Positions 40,867-50,180 of a DNA stretch of 64,000 nt are shown in pieces. Source of the stretch: Rhynchopus euleeides. Lineage: Eukaryota; Euglenozoa; Diplonemea; Diplonemida; Diplonemidae. Location: assembly GCA_963210315.1 (NCBI GenBank), contig OY723323.1, positions 372,001-436,000 of the forward strand, given 5' to 3'. The notes under the pieces are model-generated. The model saw nothing but the letters and a program-made list of their open reading frames with translations. It was not told the DNA's origin and searched no databases. Made by a program: the position numbers and the translations under genes. Position 1 is the stretch's first letter. The number at the start of each line of letters is the position of its first letter.

Positions 40867-43800
40867 CTACGTCACAGCGGAGGCCCCACTCGGGTTAGAG
40901 TGTGGGGCCAACTCAGTGCCACTCCGGGGAGGAGGGCGTGCAGCATAGCCGGCGTGGTGTGCTTGGCAGCAATGTGGTAGTGTTTTGCCATCGCTGTAGC
41001 AGTCACCGCATCGGTCCATGCTGTGGCGTTTGCAGAAGCCCATAGTGACCGGGAGCCCGTCCCCCTCCTTGTGGTGGTTGCGGCAGCACACCTCCTCCGG
41101 GAGGCGCCGCTTCTGGCATGCCGAGCAACGGGGCTTCCAATGCAACTTGCAGGCAAGCACCTTTGCGTTCCTCCTGGCACCAGGGGGAGCAGTTCGGGGG
41201 GCAGCGCCCCTCCGCTCCCATGGGCGCCCTACCCGGCTGTTGGCCTGCCGACCACGCGCCGCCCACTGCTGGGCCGATTGCTGCCAACCCTCAGGGTAGT
41301 GCGGCTGCGGAGCGAAGGTAGCGGCCCACGCCATTCCGCGATCATGGAACACTGTATCCGTCCGGCTGGGGGCTGGCACAGCCAGGTGCGCTTGGAGGCT
41401 GCGCATCACCGACTCAGTGGCAGGGTTCAGCTGGGCCCTCCTCGACAGGCCCGCCGCCACAGATCCACCGATCGCCGTGAGGACTGTTGAGTTGGCAGCA
41501 TGGCCGCAATGCCAGGGCCCAGTGCCTACTTTCGTCACCATGCTGCAGAGCCCCTTCAGCGAGGCAGCCTTCCCCAGGATACTGCTCTGGAACACCGTGA
41601 GGTCCTGCTGGAGCTGCTGCCGTGAGGCCCCCAGCCTTTCAGCCTCGTCCATCGCGGCGTTACTGAGGGCATCAGCATCTGTGTTGGATTCCCTCTTCAC
41701 ATGCTCGTATGTGAGAGTGAACCTCGGTTGGAGGTCCGCAGCTAGCCGGGACGTGCTGAGGAACAGAGGACGGAGGGCGGCATCCCGGCACAATGAGTCC
41801 CCTTGGAGCTGGCGCAGCACCACCTGGGAGTCGCCCCGCACTGTGACTGGGCCCTCAGGGGCATCACCCCTCTCGAGGAGGCGCAGACCTGCACGGAGCG
41901 CCTCGTATTCAGCAATGTTGTTGCTACGCACGTTCAGCAGCGGGAGTACTTTCTCTGAAACCTTGCAACCGTCTTGGTATAGCACCGCCCCTGCCCCCGC
42001 CACGGCGAAGGGGGTGCCATTGTCGCGCGCACCACCGTCAAAGTACAGGGTGAGCCCTGGGGCTGTGTCTGCAGGGATGCGCGAGCGGGCCTCCCTCGCG
42101 CCCTTCCTATTCGGGTCCACGTGGGCGGGGGGGCGGATGCGGCGCGTCACGGTGTCTGGGAGGGTAAGGCCAGTTGATAGCTCGAAGTCCACGGCCAGCT
42201 CCATCAGGGTCACAGTATGCTCACTCCCCTGCGGTCCCCACTTTAGGCCCCTTAGCCAGTCGCAGAGGGCCACCCACATGCCTGGGGGCCGCTTGCCCCA
42301 CGTCTGCTTGACTTCGGAAGGCGCCAGTGCAGGGATGGAGGCACTCTCGGGGTTAGGGGTGCTCCACTCCCAGGGGTAGACGGTAGTACGGTGATGGCGC
42401 ACAGAGCGGTCGAGCAGCCCGTCCTTCTCCTGTCGCGCCGCCAGGACTGCGATGAAGTAGCGGTGGAGCTGTGCCACGGTGGTGATCCTGTCCGCAAAGG
42501 ACATGGGCAGCGGCTGCTCGTTCTCCGGGACGCTGTATCTGTAAATGGGCGCCACCCCGCACTGGGCCAGGCATGCCGGCCAGGCCGTCCGGTCCCTCGC
42601 TGCTATGGGGTGCTTCTGGCGGACTGGCTCCCATGCCGCGCAGTCCCACCACAGGTGTGATACCGTCTCCGGGGTCCCAGATGTGCAGTATCGGCACACC
42701 TCCCCCAGACCTGTGCGCCCACGAGCAGGCACCGCCCCTGCAACGACGGAGCGGAGGAGGCCTCGCTGGTACCCCGTGATTGCAGCGCCCTCTCCCTCCA
42801 GGACGCAACGTGTCACCCTCCCGTCAATGCCGTGCTCTGCTCCTTGGAAGTCGTCTCTGCGTTCGGCCAGCTTCTTCGCCGTTGCGTTACGCAGGGATTG
42901 GCGGAGGTCGTGTGCAAAGATAGCCCAGGCGCTCGGTGTTGCAGCAACAGGGCCGAAGGTGACATCGCGACCAGCTTCGTCAGTGTAAGCCAGGGTGGTC
43001 GCAGCACTCCAGCGCCATTCAATCCCCTGCAGGGCGGCCCAGAAAAGCGCGAAGGGGCCTGTCCCCTCAAGCCTCTCTCTACTCCCCCAGGCTGCCTCGG
43101 ACAGCACCCTGCTGTGGCTCCACTTTTTGATCTGCTTGGCCCATGTGGTGATCTGCCGGTAGGGGGGGGCGACAGCGGGGTCCACCCGGTGCGCCTGATG
43201 GAGGACACACAGCACAATCTCCTGTGCTCTGCGAGGTGGGCCAGACCAGAGCGCGGCGACGAAGAGGCCCCTCCATCGCCTGATGTCCTTGCTGTCCCAA
43301 CGAGTTACGAGGGCATCGTAATATAGTCGAGCCCCTGCCGTCATCGCCGCCGCCTGCCCTTTCCATTGCACCGGCAGGGGCAGCGCTGAGGTTCTGCGGA
43401 GGTTCTGCTGCGCACCTTCCTTCCGGCGGGCGATGCGCTCGGACTGGGGCGCTGTGCGCCCTTCCCTGATCAGGCGCGCGTGTAGCATGGCCCCGAGACA
43501 GTCGAAGCTGTTGCGCTGCCGGAGGGGAGTGGCCTCGCCATCCCTTGCCCGGTACATAATCCGGAGCGGCCCGGGGGATGTCGAGAAAACGTGAGACTTG
43601 ATTTCTGCACAAATAGCCATCCCGGTGTCGTGGGAGAAACCCGCAGAGTCGTCTACAACGTCTTGCAGGATCTCCGGGCTGGGGGCTGTGGCGTATACGT
43701 CGTCAACGAAAGACAGCGCCCTTGTGTCCTGCCGGTGCTCGACCATCCTCATCCACACACCCACCAGCACGTTAATCAGCACGACACTGATGGGGCAACC

Positions 43801-46710
43801 CTGCATGATGCCGTTAGTTGGCAGGAAGCCTTCCCCGATGGTGCCGCTCGCCCGGAAGTGCCGCTGCATCGTCCTGTACGCTGCTCGCAGGGTGCGCAGG
43901 ACACGGGCGTCGAAACCGAGCTCCGCAGCCAGGCGGAAGGTGAGGTCGATTGGCACCGTGTCGAAGCACTTCTTGAAGTCGAGGGCGACTCCGTGCAGCG
44001 GTCGCCCTGTGAGGTGGGCTTCTTCAATACGTGCCGCCAGGTGCCAGATGAGGTCCTCCGCACCGTGGCCAGGCCGGCAGCCGTGCAGGTCTTCGGGCGC
44101 GATGATCTCCAACCACTTCAGTGCCGGTTTCACCCGGATAGCTGCCCACACTCTGTACAGCACGGGGGTGATACTGATGGGGCGCTGCGACAGTGGCTCT
44201 CCTGAGCTGCCAGGCTTGGGGATGAGGCAGATCATGGCGTGCATCAGCTGCTCCGGCCACTCGCCCGACCGTTCAACTTCGTTGAACACCTCCGCGAAGA
44301 GCCTGAGGAGTTCGTGCGGGAGTTGTCTCAGTTCGTGGACCCGCCAACCGTGCAGGCCCGGCGAGGTGGACGTGGACATCTTGGCCAAGGCCTTCCCAAC
44401 GTCTTCTGCCGTGATGGTCTTGCACTCCATGTCAGCCACCTCGGGGAGAAAGCGGAGGTACTTTTGGCGGAAGGTGTCCCACCGGGGCTCTGGCGTCGTT
44501 GCGTACTTACGGAAGTACCCTCCCCACGCCGTGTCGCTCCTCAGCAGCTCGTCCGCCTCCTTGGGGCAGGCCGTGAAAGAGCCGTCTTCGCGCCGCATGA
44601 AGGTGGCTGGAGCGCAGAAGCGATCTGCGAGGTACGCGAACACCTGCCCTGCCTCGTATGTCCAAGCTTTCTGCATCCTCGCCTTCCACGTGCGGATCCT
44701 CGCGTCGCGGAGCCTGTCGAACATGCCCCTCTGCGACCCCTCCAAGGCAATGAGGGCCTGCTCCAGGATCTCCAGGTCCGGCAACTGCGAGGTTGTGTTC
44801 GTCAGCGCTGCTTGCAGCCCCTGGGGGAGGCCCCCCTCCCTCAGGCGTTTCTTTGCGGCGTTCCAGGCGTGCTTCTCCCCATTCGTGAGGCCGTACGGTG
44901 CATCGGCTTGCAGTCGCTTGAGACCCTCTTGGACGAGGCATCGGAGGTTCCCCAACAGTCCGTCCTTCGCCCGGGTGTTCGTGTCACCGGCCCCCCGTGC
45001 AGAGGCGGGGTGGTGCTTGGTGGCCGCCCGCGACCACTGCATGTGGTAGCCCTCCGCTCTGCCTGTGTAGGCCGCTTCCTGCCTCTCCAGGTGGCCTACA
45101 TGGACACGCTTTAGGAAACGCTCGCCGCAGGTGGAGGCTCGGTGGAGGAGCTGCGCGGCCGTTGCTCCGTGGCGCAGTTCCCCCTCTGCAAGCACGTCCT
45201 GCATTATCCCTCTCGCCGCAGCGTCTCCCAGCTTGGGCTTACCCGCAGGGAAAGGGGTGGGAAGAATGCAGATCTTTTTGGGGCGGCGGAAGGCAGTGAG
45301 GTCTAGGTCTACAAAAAGCGGGCAGTGCGTGGGTATGTCGTAGTCCCCCCGCTTCGCCACCTCAACGCGACGCAGGGCCGGCGCTGCGCAGGAGTTCATC
45401 AGGCAGATGTCCAGCCGAGTGCCGTTCTCCGACGCCCAGCACGTGTTCTGCACGCTCTGTTGTGCGAGCTCCGCATGCGTCGTCGCCGCGTCGACCCAGC
45501 CGCCCACCCGGCACGCCTGGGACAGCGTGGCGCTGGTTTCCGGGTTGGTGTTGAGGTCCCCCATCAGTAGCACGGGCACCTGCCCCAACCCAGCTGCGAG
45601 GTCGAGCGTCTCTTGCAGGAGGGCTTCCCGCTGCTCACCCACTTCGGTCCCCGAGTGGCCGTACACGCTCAGGATATGAAGCGCCGTTTTCCCGTCTCCA
45701 ATCGCTAGCACTACGTGCACCATGCGGGTACTGTCGTACAACTTCTGCTCCTGCGCGGTCTTCGGCTGCACCACTTGCGCGACAAGGCCCTCCTTCGCCA
45801 TGACAGCCACACCTCCGGGCCTTGTTTGTTCGCGGCCGTTCGCGCCTGCGACCCTGGGCATGCCCTTGCCCCAGTGCATAGCCCAGCCGTGGGCTGCGAA
45901 GTAGCCGTTGTGCGTGCCCTTGCTCGGGTCCGGGACTCGGGTTTCCTGCAGGGCCACAACATCCGCCTTCAGGCCCGCCACGTCGCCTAGGTGCGTCTGC
46001 AGTGACGTTACGTTCGCTGTCGCCAGCCTGATCACTCCCGGTGTTGTTAGTTGATATGCAGGATGCCGCAATCGCCGCGGGGGCGGTGACGCTGTGGACC
46101 CCTGGACGGGCGTAGGCACTCGCGTCCCGTCCGCTGTGGCCGGGGTGGGCATAGGAAGGGCTGCAGGGATGTCCCACTGGTTCGTCGGCGTCACAGCTAG
46201 CTCCCGGGCCAGGCTAAGGGGGAAACGGAGCACATCGTAGTGGAAGGGCCTCCACGTAAGGCCCAGCACCTTGGCTCCCTCCCCACACCGGGTCATGCAT
46301 TGCTTGCTGTTGGAGGCGAGCAGCCACACCTGGGCATCCAGAACTTCTGCCGCAACCCGGAGGGTAGCCGCGTCTCCGTATGTCCCCGGGCGCGTCTGCT
46401 TCTCGACGTAGTCGTCGTAGGATGTAGGGGCCTGCGGGTCATCGTGGTCGGGCACGTACGAGGCCCTGCGCTCTGCGTTTTGCCGCATGGACGACGCCAC
46501 CGCTGCACGCAACCCGCCTGCTGTCCACTCCGCGCACTGCTCTGCAAGGCCGGCGTACTGGCAGTTGCCGTCCTTCGGCACTGGTACCCGGAGCGCCATC
46601 AGTCTCCTTGCAGCATGCGTCAACCACTGCTCGTCTTGCTCTATGGTGGAGGGGGAGTACTCCTGTCCCCCCCCACGGAGGCGCCGGGGTTCTCCTGCCC
46701 CTGTCGCCAA
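40867..46710 (-). CDS. LINE ORF2: OTU, APE, RT, RNase H, Cys/His tail
   Basis: The frame is open from the codon after the ORF1 stop (46992) down to 40867. No ATG occurs before 46599, so the true start is unclear; residues here are counted from 46710. OTU-like cysteine protease, about 44-162: DGNC (catalytic Asp/Cys, 47-50), GTYGD (109-113) and HYDV with the His at 157. APE endonuclease, 226-470: TANV, QET (255-257), SVYGHSG, GDLN (384-387), THCP (461-464). Reverse transcriptase, about 770-1080: LIPKPGSSGEPLSQRPIS, LDFKKCFDTVP, GCPIS (971-975), FVDD (1001-1004). A zinc knuckle C-x2-C-x9-H-x4-C sits at 1339-1357. RNase HI, about 1552-1690, has D1558, E1601, D1627 and a final Asp at 1678 or 1680. 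A Cys/His-rich tail covers 1854-1919. All key residues seem intact. Confidence 0.92.
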   Translation of the reverse strand: MATGAGEPRRLRGGGQEYSPSTIEQDEQWLTHAARRLMALRVPVPKDGNCQYAGLAEQCAEWTAGGLRAAVASSMRQNAERRASYVPDHDDPQAPTSYDDYVEKQTRPGTYGDAATLRVAAEVLDAQVWLLASNSKQCMTRCGEGAKVLGLTWRPFHYDVLRFPLSLARELAVTPTNQWDIPAALPMPTPATADGTRVPTPVQGSTASPPPRRLRHPAYQLTTPGVIRLATANVTSLQTHLGDVAGLKADVVALQETRVPDPSKGTHNGYFAAHGWAMHWGKGMPRVAGANGREQTRPGGVAVMAKEGLVAQVVQPKTAQEQKLYDSTRMVHVVLAIGDGKTALHILSVYGHSGTEVGEQREALLQETLDLAAGLGQVPVLLMGDLNTNPETSATLSQACRVGGWVDAATTHAELAQQSVQNTCWASENGTRLDICLMNSCAAPALRRVEVAKRGDYDIPTHCPLFVDLDLTAFRRPKKICILPTPFPAGKPKLGDAAARGIMQDVLAEGELRHGATAAQLLHRASTCGERFLKRVHVGHLERQEAAYTGRAEGYHMQWSRAATKHHPASARGAGDTNTRAKDGLLGNLRCLVQEGLKRLQADAPYGLTNGEKHAWNAAKKRLREGGLPQGLQAALTNTTSQLPDLEILEQALIALEGSQRGMFDRLRDARIRTWKARMQKAWTYEAGQVFAYLADRFCAPATFMRREDGSFTACPKEADELLRSDTAWGGYFRKYATTPEPRWDTFRQKYLRFLPEVADMECKTITAEDVGKALAKMSTSTSPGLHGWRVHELRQLPHELLRLFAEVFNEVERSGEWPEQLMHAMICLIPKPGSSGEPLSQRPISITPVLYRVWAAIRVKPALKWLEIIAPEDLHGCRPGHGAEDLIWHLAARIEEAHLTGRPLHGVALDFKKCFDTVPIDLTFRLAAELGFDARVLRTLRAAYRTMQRHFRASGTIGEGFLPTNGIMQGCPISVVLINVLVGVWMRMVEHRQDTRALSFVDDVYATAPSPEILQDVVDDSAGFSHDTGMAICAEIKSHVFSTSPGPLRIMYRARDGEATPLRQRNSFDCLGAMLHARLIREGRTAPQSERIARRKEGAQQNLRRTSALPLPVQWKGQAAAMTAGARLYYDALVTRWDSKDIRRWRGLFVAALWSGPPRRAQEIVLCVLHQAHRVDPAVAPPYRQITTWAKQIKKWSHSRVLSEAAWGSRERLEGTGPFALFWAALQGIEWRWSAATTLAYTDEAGRDVTFGPVAATPSAWAIFAHDLRQSLRNATAKKLAERRDDFQGAEHGIDGRVTRCVLEGEGAAITGYQRGLLRSVVAGAVPARGRTGLGEVCRYCTSGTPETVSHLWWDCAAWEPVRQKHPIAARDRTAWPACLAQCGVAPIYRYSVPENEQPLPMSFADRITTVAQLHRYFIAVLAARQEKDGLLDRSVRHHRTTVYPWEWSTPNPESASIPALAPSEVKQTWGKRPPGMWVALCDWLRGLKWGPQGSEHTVTLMELAVDFELSTGLTLPDTVTRRIRPPAHVDPNRKGAREARSRIPADTAPGLTLYFDGGARDNGTPFAVAGAGAVLYQDGCKVSEKVLPLLNVRSNNIAEYEALRAGLRLLERGDAPEGPVTVRGDSQVVLRQLQGDSLCRDAALRPLFLSTSRLAADLQPRFTLTYEHVKRESNTDADALSNAAMDEAERLGASRQQLQQDLTVFQSSILGKAASLKGLCSMVTKVGTGPWHCGHAANSTVLTAIGGSVAAGLSRRAQLNPATESVMRSLQAHLAVPAPSRTDTVFHDRGMAWAATFAPQPHYPEGWQQSAQQWAARGRQANSRVGRPWERRGAAPRTAPPGARRNAKVLACKLHWKPRCSACQKRRLPEEVCCRNHHKEGDGLPVTMGFCKRHSMDRCGDCYSDGKTLPHCCQAHHAGYAARPPPRSGTELAPHSNPSGASAVT

Positions 46711-46992
46711 ATCTACGGGGTCCCAGCACGGGGCCGTTGCCCGGGTATCTCCTGCCCGTACAGCGGCTCGGCTGGGTCTAGGTGGGGTTGGGGGTGATGT
46801 TGGGGTTGGGGTTCTACTTGGGGTGTGTGGAGGTGTTTGTATACGCCCCGAGACCTCCTGTTTCTCGGGGTGGGGTGCGGCTGGGGGCCCGACGGCGAAC
46901 GTGATTTGTCCCCAGACGTGGTCGGCACCCCGGCCAGGGGGAACGTTAATCTCCTGCGCGGGTCCCCCCCGCTGGCCGGAGCGCCCGCCCCC

Positions 46993-49512
46993 CTATTCCT
47001 CATCCGGCTTCTGCGGGTAGGGGGTAAGGCGGTTGGAACGAGGCTTCAGGTACGCCGTGATGGAGACCTGCCTGGTCCTCCCGTTCCTGCTGGCTCCCGG
47101 CACCCTACAGGGTGGGGCCTCATCCCCGCCAACTGCCGTGGGCGTCAGGGCTTCGAGGAGGGGTGGGGCCGGCGGGGCAGGCTGGGCAGGCGGCGCCGGT
47201 GCTGCCGGCGGCACTGCTGCTGGCTGCGCTGGGGTCGGGGCGGCGCTCGACGTTGTTGGTGCCCCGGGTGCCATAGGTGTCACGGGTTTACTGCTCGAAT
47301 CACTGGGCGGGGCAGGGGCGGAGGAGTCAGAGGCGGCGGAGGTGGCAGAGGTGGTGGTGGTGGTGGTGGTGGTGCTGGGGGAGGAGCGGGCGGGTTTTGT
47401 GGGTGCTGGCAGGGCATCCGCAGCCGGCCCGGCCGTGGGCCCCGCCGGCGGTTTGCCCTTCGCCCCCTTGGACGCACCCAGCCCCTTTGTGGCAGCGCTC
47501 AGCTCCCGCCTCACGGAGATGAGCATCTCCTGGTGTTGCAGCTTGCGCTGCTCCTCCGCGTCGCGCACCCCCTCTAGCAGGCCCTGCCAGCTCTGCCCGA
47601 GCTCGCTGGCCTGCTGCGTCAGCTGGCGCTGCACCCTCTCGCCCTCCTCCTTCCCTGCCTGTTGGAGGTCAGCTCGAAGGGTAGTGTCGAGCTGGGTTGC
47701 CTTCTCGGCAAGGGCCTTGAGCTGCTGGGCCCCGTGCCGCGCCATCTGCGCCTCGCAGGTCCCCCGCAGCTCCCCACACACCTCATCCAGGCGGCTCTGG
47801 AGGCGGGCCACCTGCTCCCCGGTCGCCCGCTCCGACTGCTGCTGGGCGGCCGTGGCGTCCTTGCGGTCAGCCTCGCAGGAGGCCCGCAGGTCGCGCACCG
47901 TGACCCCCAGGCGCTCCGTCTGCCGCCGCAGCTCGCCCACCGCGGCTTCCCCCTGCTGCGCCTCCCACGCCCTGCGGAGCTCCGCCACCGCCGCGTCCAG
48001 GCGCTGCTGCTCCTGCCCGCGCTGCGCCTCCAGGTCGGCCCTGACCGCGTCCACCTCCGCCTGGAGCTGCTGCGCCTGGTGGTGGGAGAGGGGCGTCTGC
48101 TCGCTCGCCTCCGCGGCTTGCAGGCTCAGCATGGCCTTGCAAGCGCCGCTGAGGCGCTCCTCAAGCGCCCGGTGCTTGAGGTCCCGCTGCGCGAGCTGGC
48201 CCTGCATGTCGGCCTCGAGGGCCTTGTGGCTGGCCTCCCAGCCCTTGCGCGACGCAGTCAGATCCGTCGCATGCGCGCGGCCTTGCCCCTCCAAGGCGGT
48301 GAGCCCAGCAGCCAGCTTCTGCAGATCCGTGCTCGCTGCTGCCTCACCCACCGCCTTGCCCAGCCCTCCGACATGCTCGCGGAGGCGGGAGACCGTCACG
48401 CCCATCGACTGCTGGTGCTTCGCGACCTCCAGGAGCTGGGCCTTGTGCTCCTTTAGTTCACGCTCCGTTTTCAGTGTGGACGTAGTGGCTGTAGTGGTGG
48501 GGGGTGTGGTGGTGGGGCGCTCCTGGAGGCTCTTCAGCAGGGCCCCTTGCGCCTGCAGCTGCTCCTCCTGGCGGCCGAGGCGGTCCCCCATGCGCTGCAT
48601 CTGCAGCTCGTGCTGCTGGGCGTGGCTGTCCAGCCGGGCCTCGAGCAGCGCCACCTGCTCGGCGTGCTGCTCCCCCTGGCGGCGCAGGCGGTCTTCGAGC
48701 CACTGCTCTGACAGGCCCGGGTGCCCCTGCATCGCCTCCATCCGCTGCCCCAGCTCGCCCTGCCGTGCCTGCTGGGTCAGCAGCTGGGCCTCCAGCCGCT
48801 TGCGGTGGCCGTCCTGGTCCTGCAGGAGGCGGCGCAGGCCCTGCAGCTCGGCTTGACAAGCCGCGCCGTCGCCCTGCGTGGCGGAGTCGGCGGCGGCAGG
48901 TGCGGGGTCATGCCCGAGCTCCCGCAGGCGCCCGGCGAGCTTCTCCAGATCCTTCTGGAGCTGGGCAGCTCTCTGCTGTGCCTGCTGCGCCTGCTGCTTC
49001 GCCGCCGCTGCTGCTCCGCCACCACGCCCGGTCCGCCCAACCGTGCCGCTGGCCTGCGACTTCGCAGACCTTCCCGCCTTCGCGGCCGTGGCGCGCTCCT
49101 CCTGGAGCCTGTCGCGGACGCTCTCATAGCGCCGCTTCAGGCGGAGCACCTCCTCGGCCTGCTTCTTCGCGGCCGCCTCCCTCTGCTTCTGCTCCTCGAG
49201 GAGCAGCGTGTCCGTCAGGACCACCTCCTTCCCGTTGACTACTAGAGTCCATGTGGGGGGGGTGCCGTGGGTGGGGGGTTGCTCGGCAGCGAGGACGGCG
49301 ACGCCGCCCTCCAGGCTGTCCAGCGCCGCCTCCCACCGGAGGTGGTCGAGAATGGTGCGCACGTGGGCGGCACCATAGAGGGGGGGAAGGGGTTGGAGCT
49401 CGTATCTGCGAGGTTCCGTGAATTCGAGGGGGGGCAGGGGGGCGGCCTGTTGGCCACCGGCCTGGGAGCCGGTGTTCCCGGAGGAGACCCCGTGGAGGTC
49501 GGCCTGTGACAT
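46993..49512 (-). CDS. LINE ORF1: long coiled-coil protein
   Basis: 839 residues from the first ATG (49512); the frame is open upstream to 49744 but lacks an earlier ATG. Residues about 130-700 are a Gln/Ala/Leu/Glu/Arg-rich coiled coil (for example QQAQQAQQRAAQLQKDLEKL). The C-terminal 150 residues are Pro/Ala/Ser/Thr-rich, with a Ser/Thr homopolymer stretch. No RRM or CCHC knuckle is visible, so it is unlike the ORF1 of many L1 or I elements. Its role is presumably RNA binding or assembly of the retrotransposition particle, by position only. It ends at a UAG (46993-46995) in the same frame as ORF2. Confidence 0.75.
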   Translation of the reverse strand: MSQADLHGVSSGNTGSQAGGQQAAPLPPLEFTEPRRYELQPLPPLYGAAHVRTILDHLRWEAALDSLEGGVAVLAAEQPPTHGTPPTWTLVVNGKEVVLTDTLLLEEQKQREAAAKKQAEEVLRLKRRYESVRDRLQEERATAAKAGRSAKSQASGTVGRTGRGGGAAAAAKQQAQQAQQRAAQLQKDLEKLAGRLRELGHDPAPAAADSATQGDGAACQAELQGLRRLLQDQDGHRKRLEAQLLTQQARQGELGQRMEAMQGHPGLSEQWLEDRLRRQGEQHAEQVALLEARLDSHAQQHELQMQRMGDRLGRQEEQLQAQGALLKSLQERPTTTPPTTTATTSTLKTERELKEHKAQLLEVAKHQQSMGVTVSRLREHVGGLGKAVGEAAASTDLQKLAAGLTALEGQGRAHATDLTASRKGWEASHKALEADMQGQLAQRDLKHRALEERLSGACKAMLSLQAAEASEQTPLSHHQAQQLQAEVDAVRADLEAQRGQEQQRLDAAVAELRRAWEAQQGEAAVGELRRQTERLGVTVRDLRASCEADRKDATAAQQQSERATGEQVARLQSRLDEVCGELRGTCEAQMARHGAQQLKALAEKATQLDTTLRADLQQAGKEEGERVQRQLTQQASELGQSWQGLLEGVRDAEEQRKLQHQEMLISVRRELSAATKGLGASKGAKGKPPAGPTAGPAADALPAPTKPARSSPSTTTTTTTTSATSAASDSSAPAPPSDSSSKPVTPMAPGAPTTSSAAPTPAQPAAVPPAAPAPPAQPAPPAPPLLEALTPTAVGGDEAPPCRVPGASRNGRTRQVSITAYLKPRSNRLTPYPQKPDEE

Positions 49513-50180
49513 CCTGCCCGTGTATCCCTCTCTCCTCCAGAGTATGTGCGTGTGCCCTGCTGGCAACAACGTAACCGGACAAGATCGGGCGGTCGTGGTG
49601 ATGTAAGAAAGGATACTCTGTAGCTGGCGCCGCAGCTGCCGCAGCTGCTCAGGGCTCTGCTCCAGGTCTGGCAGATGTGGCCCTGCCGTGCATCTTATAC
49701 TCCCTCTCGTTATTGTGGCAAACCAGCCTGGCTTTTCGCACTAAAAAGACTTGTGTGTGCAGCGTTCGACATCCTGCACACCGTTGCACTAGCAGGCACC
49801 GTTCATACGTAGAAGCTTCATCAGACCAACCCCAACAACGTAGATGCAGCATGGATGCAGAGCCCTGCCCTCCTGACACCCTGTCACTGATCAAAGCATC
49901 TGAAAACCTGGCAAAACGCCACCACAACCACAACCACAACCACACACAGGGAAAGCCGCCCAAAAAAATAACACGCTCTTCCACCCACCCCCCCGCCCCT
50001 GCGGGCCCTGCACACAGCGCATCTCTGTGTATCCTCTGAACCACTGCCACCAAACCCCGCCCCTCCCGCCTGTATATTCTTTCGAACGAGCCACACCCTG
50101 CTGCCCCCCCTTGCTCTGCTAAGGTGCTAGCCCCTCTTGTGTCGGCGGGCGTGTCCCCGGAGGGGGCGGGGCTTGGGGAG
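49513..50180. other. Spacer between LINE ORF1 and tetraspanin
   Basis: Probably contains the LINE 5' UTR (the minus frame is open up to 49744) and then host spacer. Sequence before 50181 is C-rich. No gene recognised. Confidence 0.4.

Larger units (their letters stand above)
40867..49744 (-). mobile_element. LINE with ORF1 and OTU-APE-RT-RNase H ORF2
   Basis: A non-LTR retrotransposon of about 9 kb on the minus strand with both reading frames uninterrupted, which points to a recent insertion. The order APE endonuclease, reverse transcriptase, RNase H and a C-terminal Cys/His region is that of the ingi/L1Tc group of trypanosomatids and related I-type elements. It differs by having a separate long coiled-coil ORF1 and an OTU-like domain at the start of ORF2. 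True 5' and 3' ends and target duplications were not found; the limits given cover the open frames only. Confidence 0.9.

Noticed and set aside
43598-45049. 483-codon plus-strand frame opposite the LINE ORF2
   Set aside because: Antisense shadow of the reverse transcriptase region, which has all catalytic motifs on the other strand.
47033-48856. 607-codon plus-strand frame opposite the LINE ORF1
   Set aside because: Ser/Ala/Arg/Cys-rich antisense shadow of the coiled-coil ORF1.
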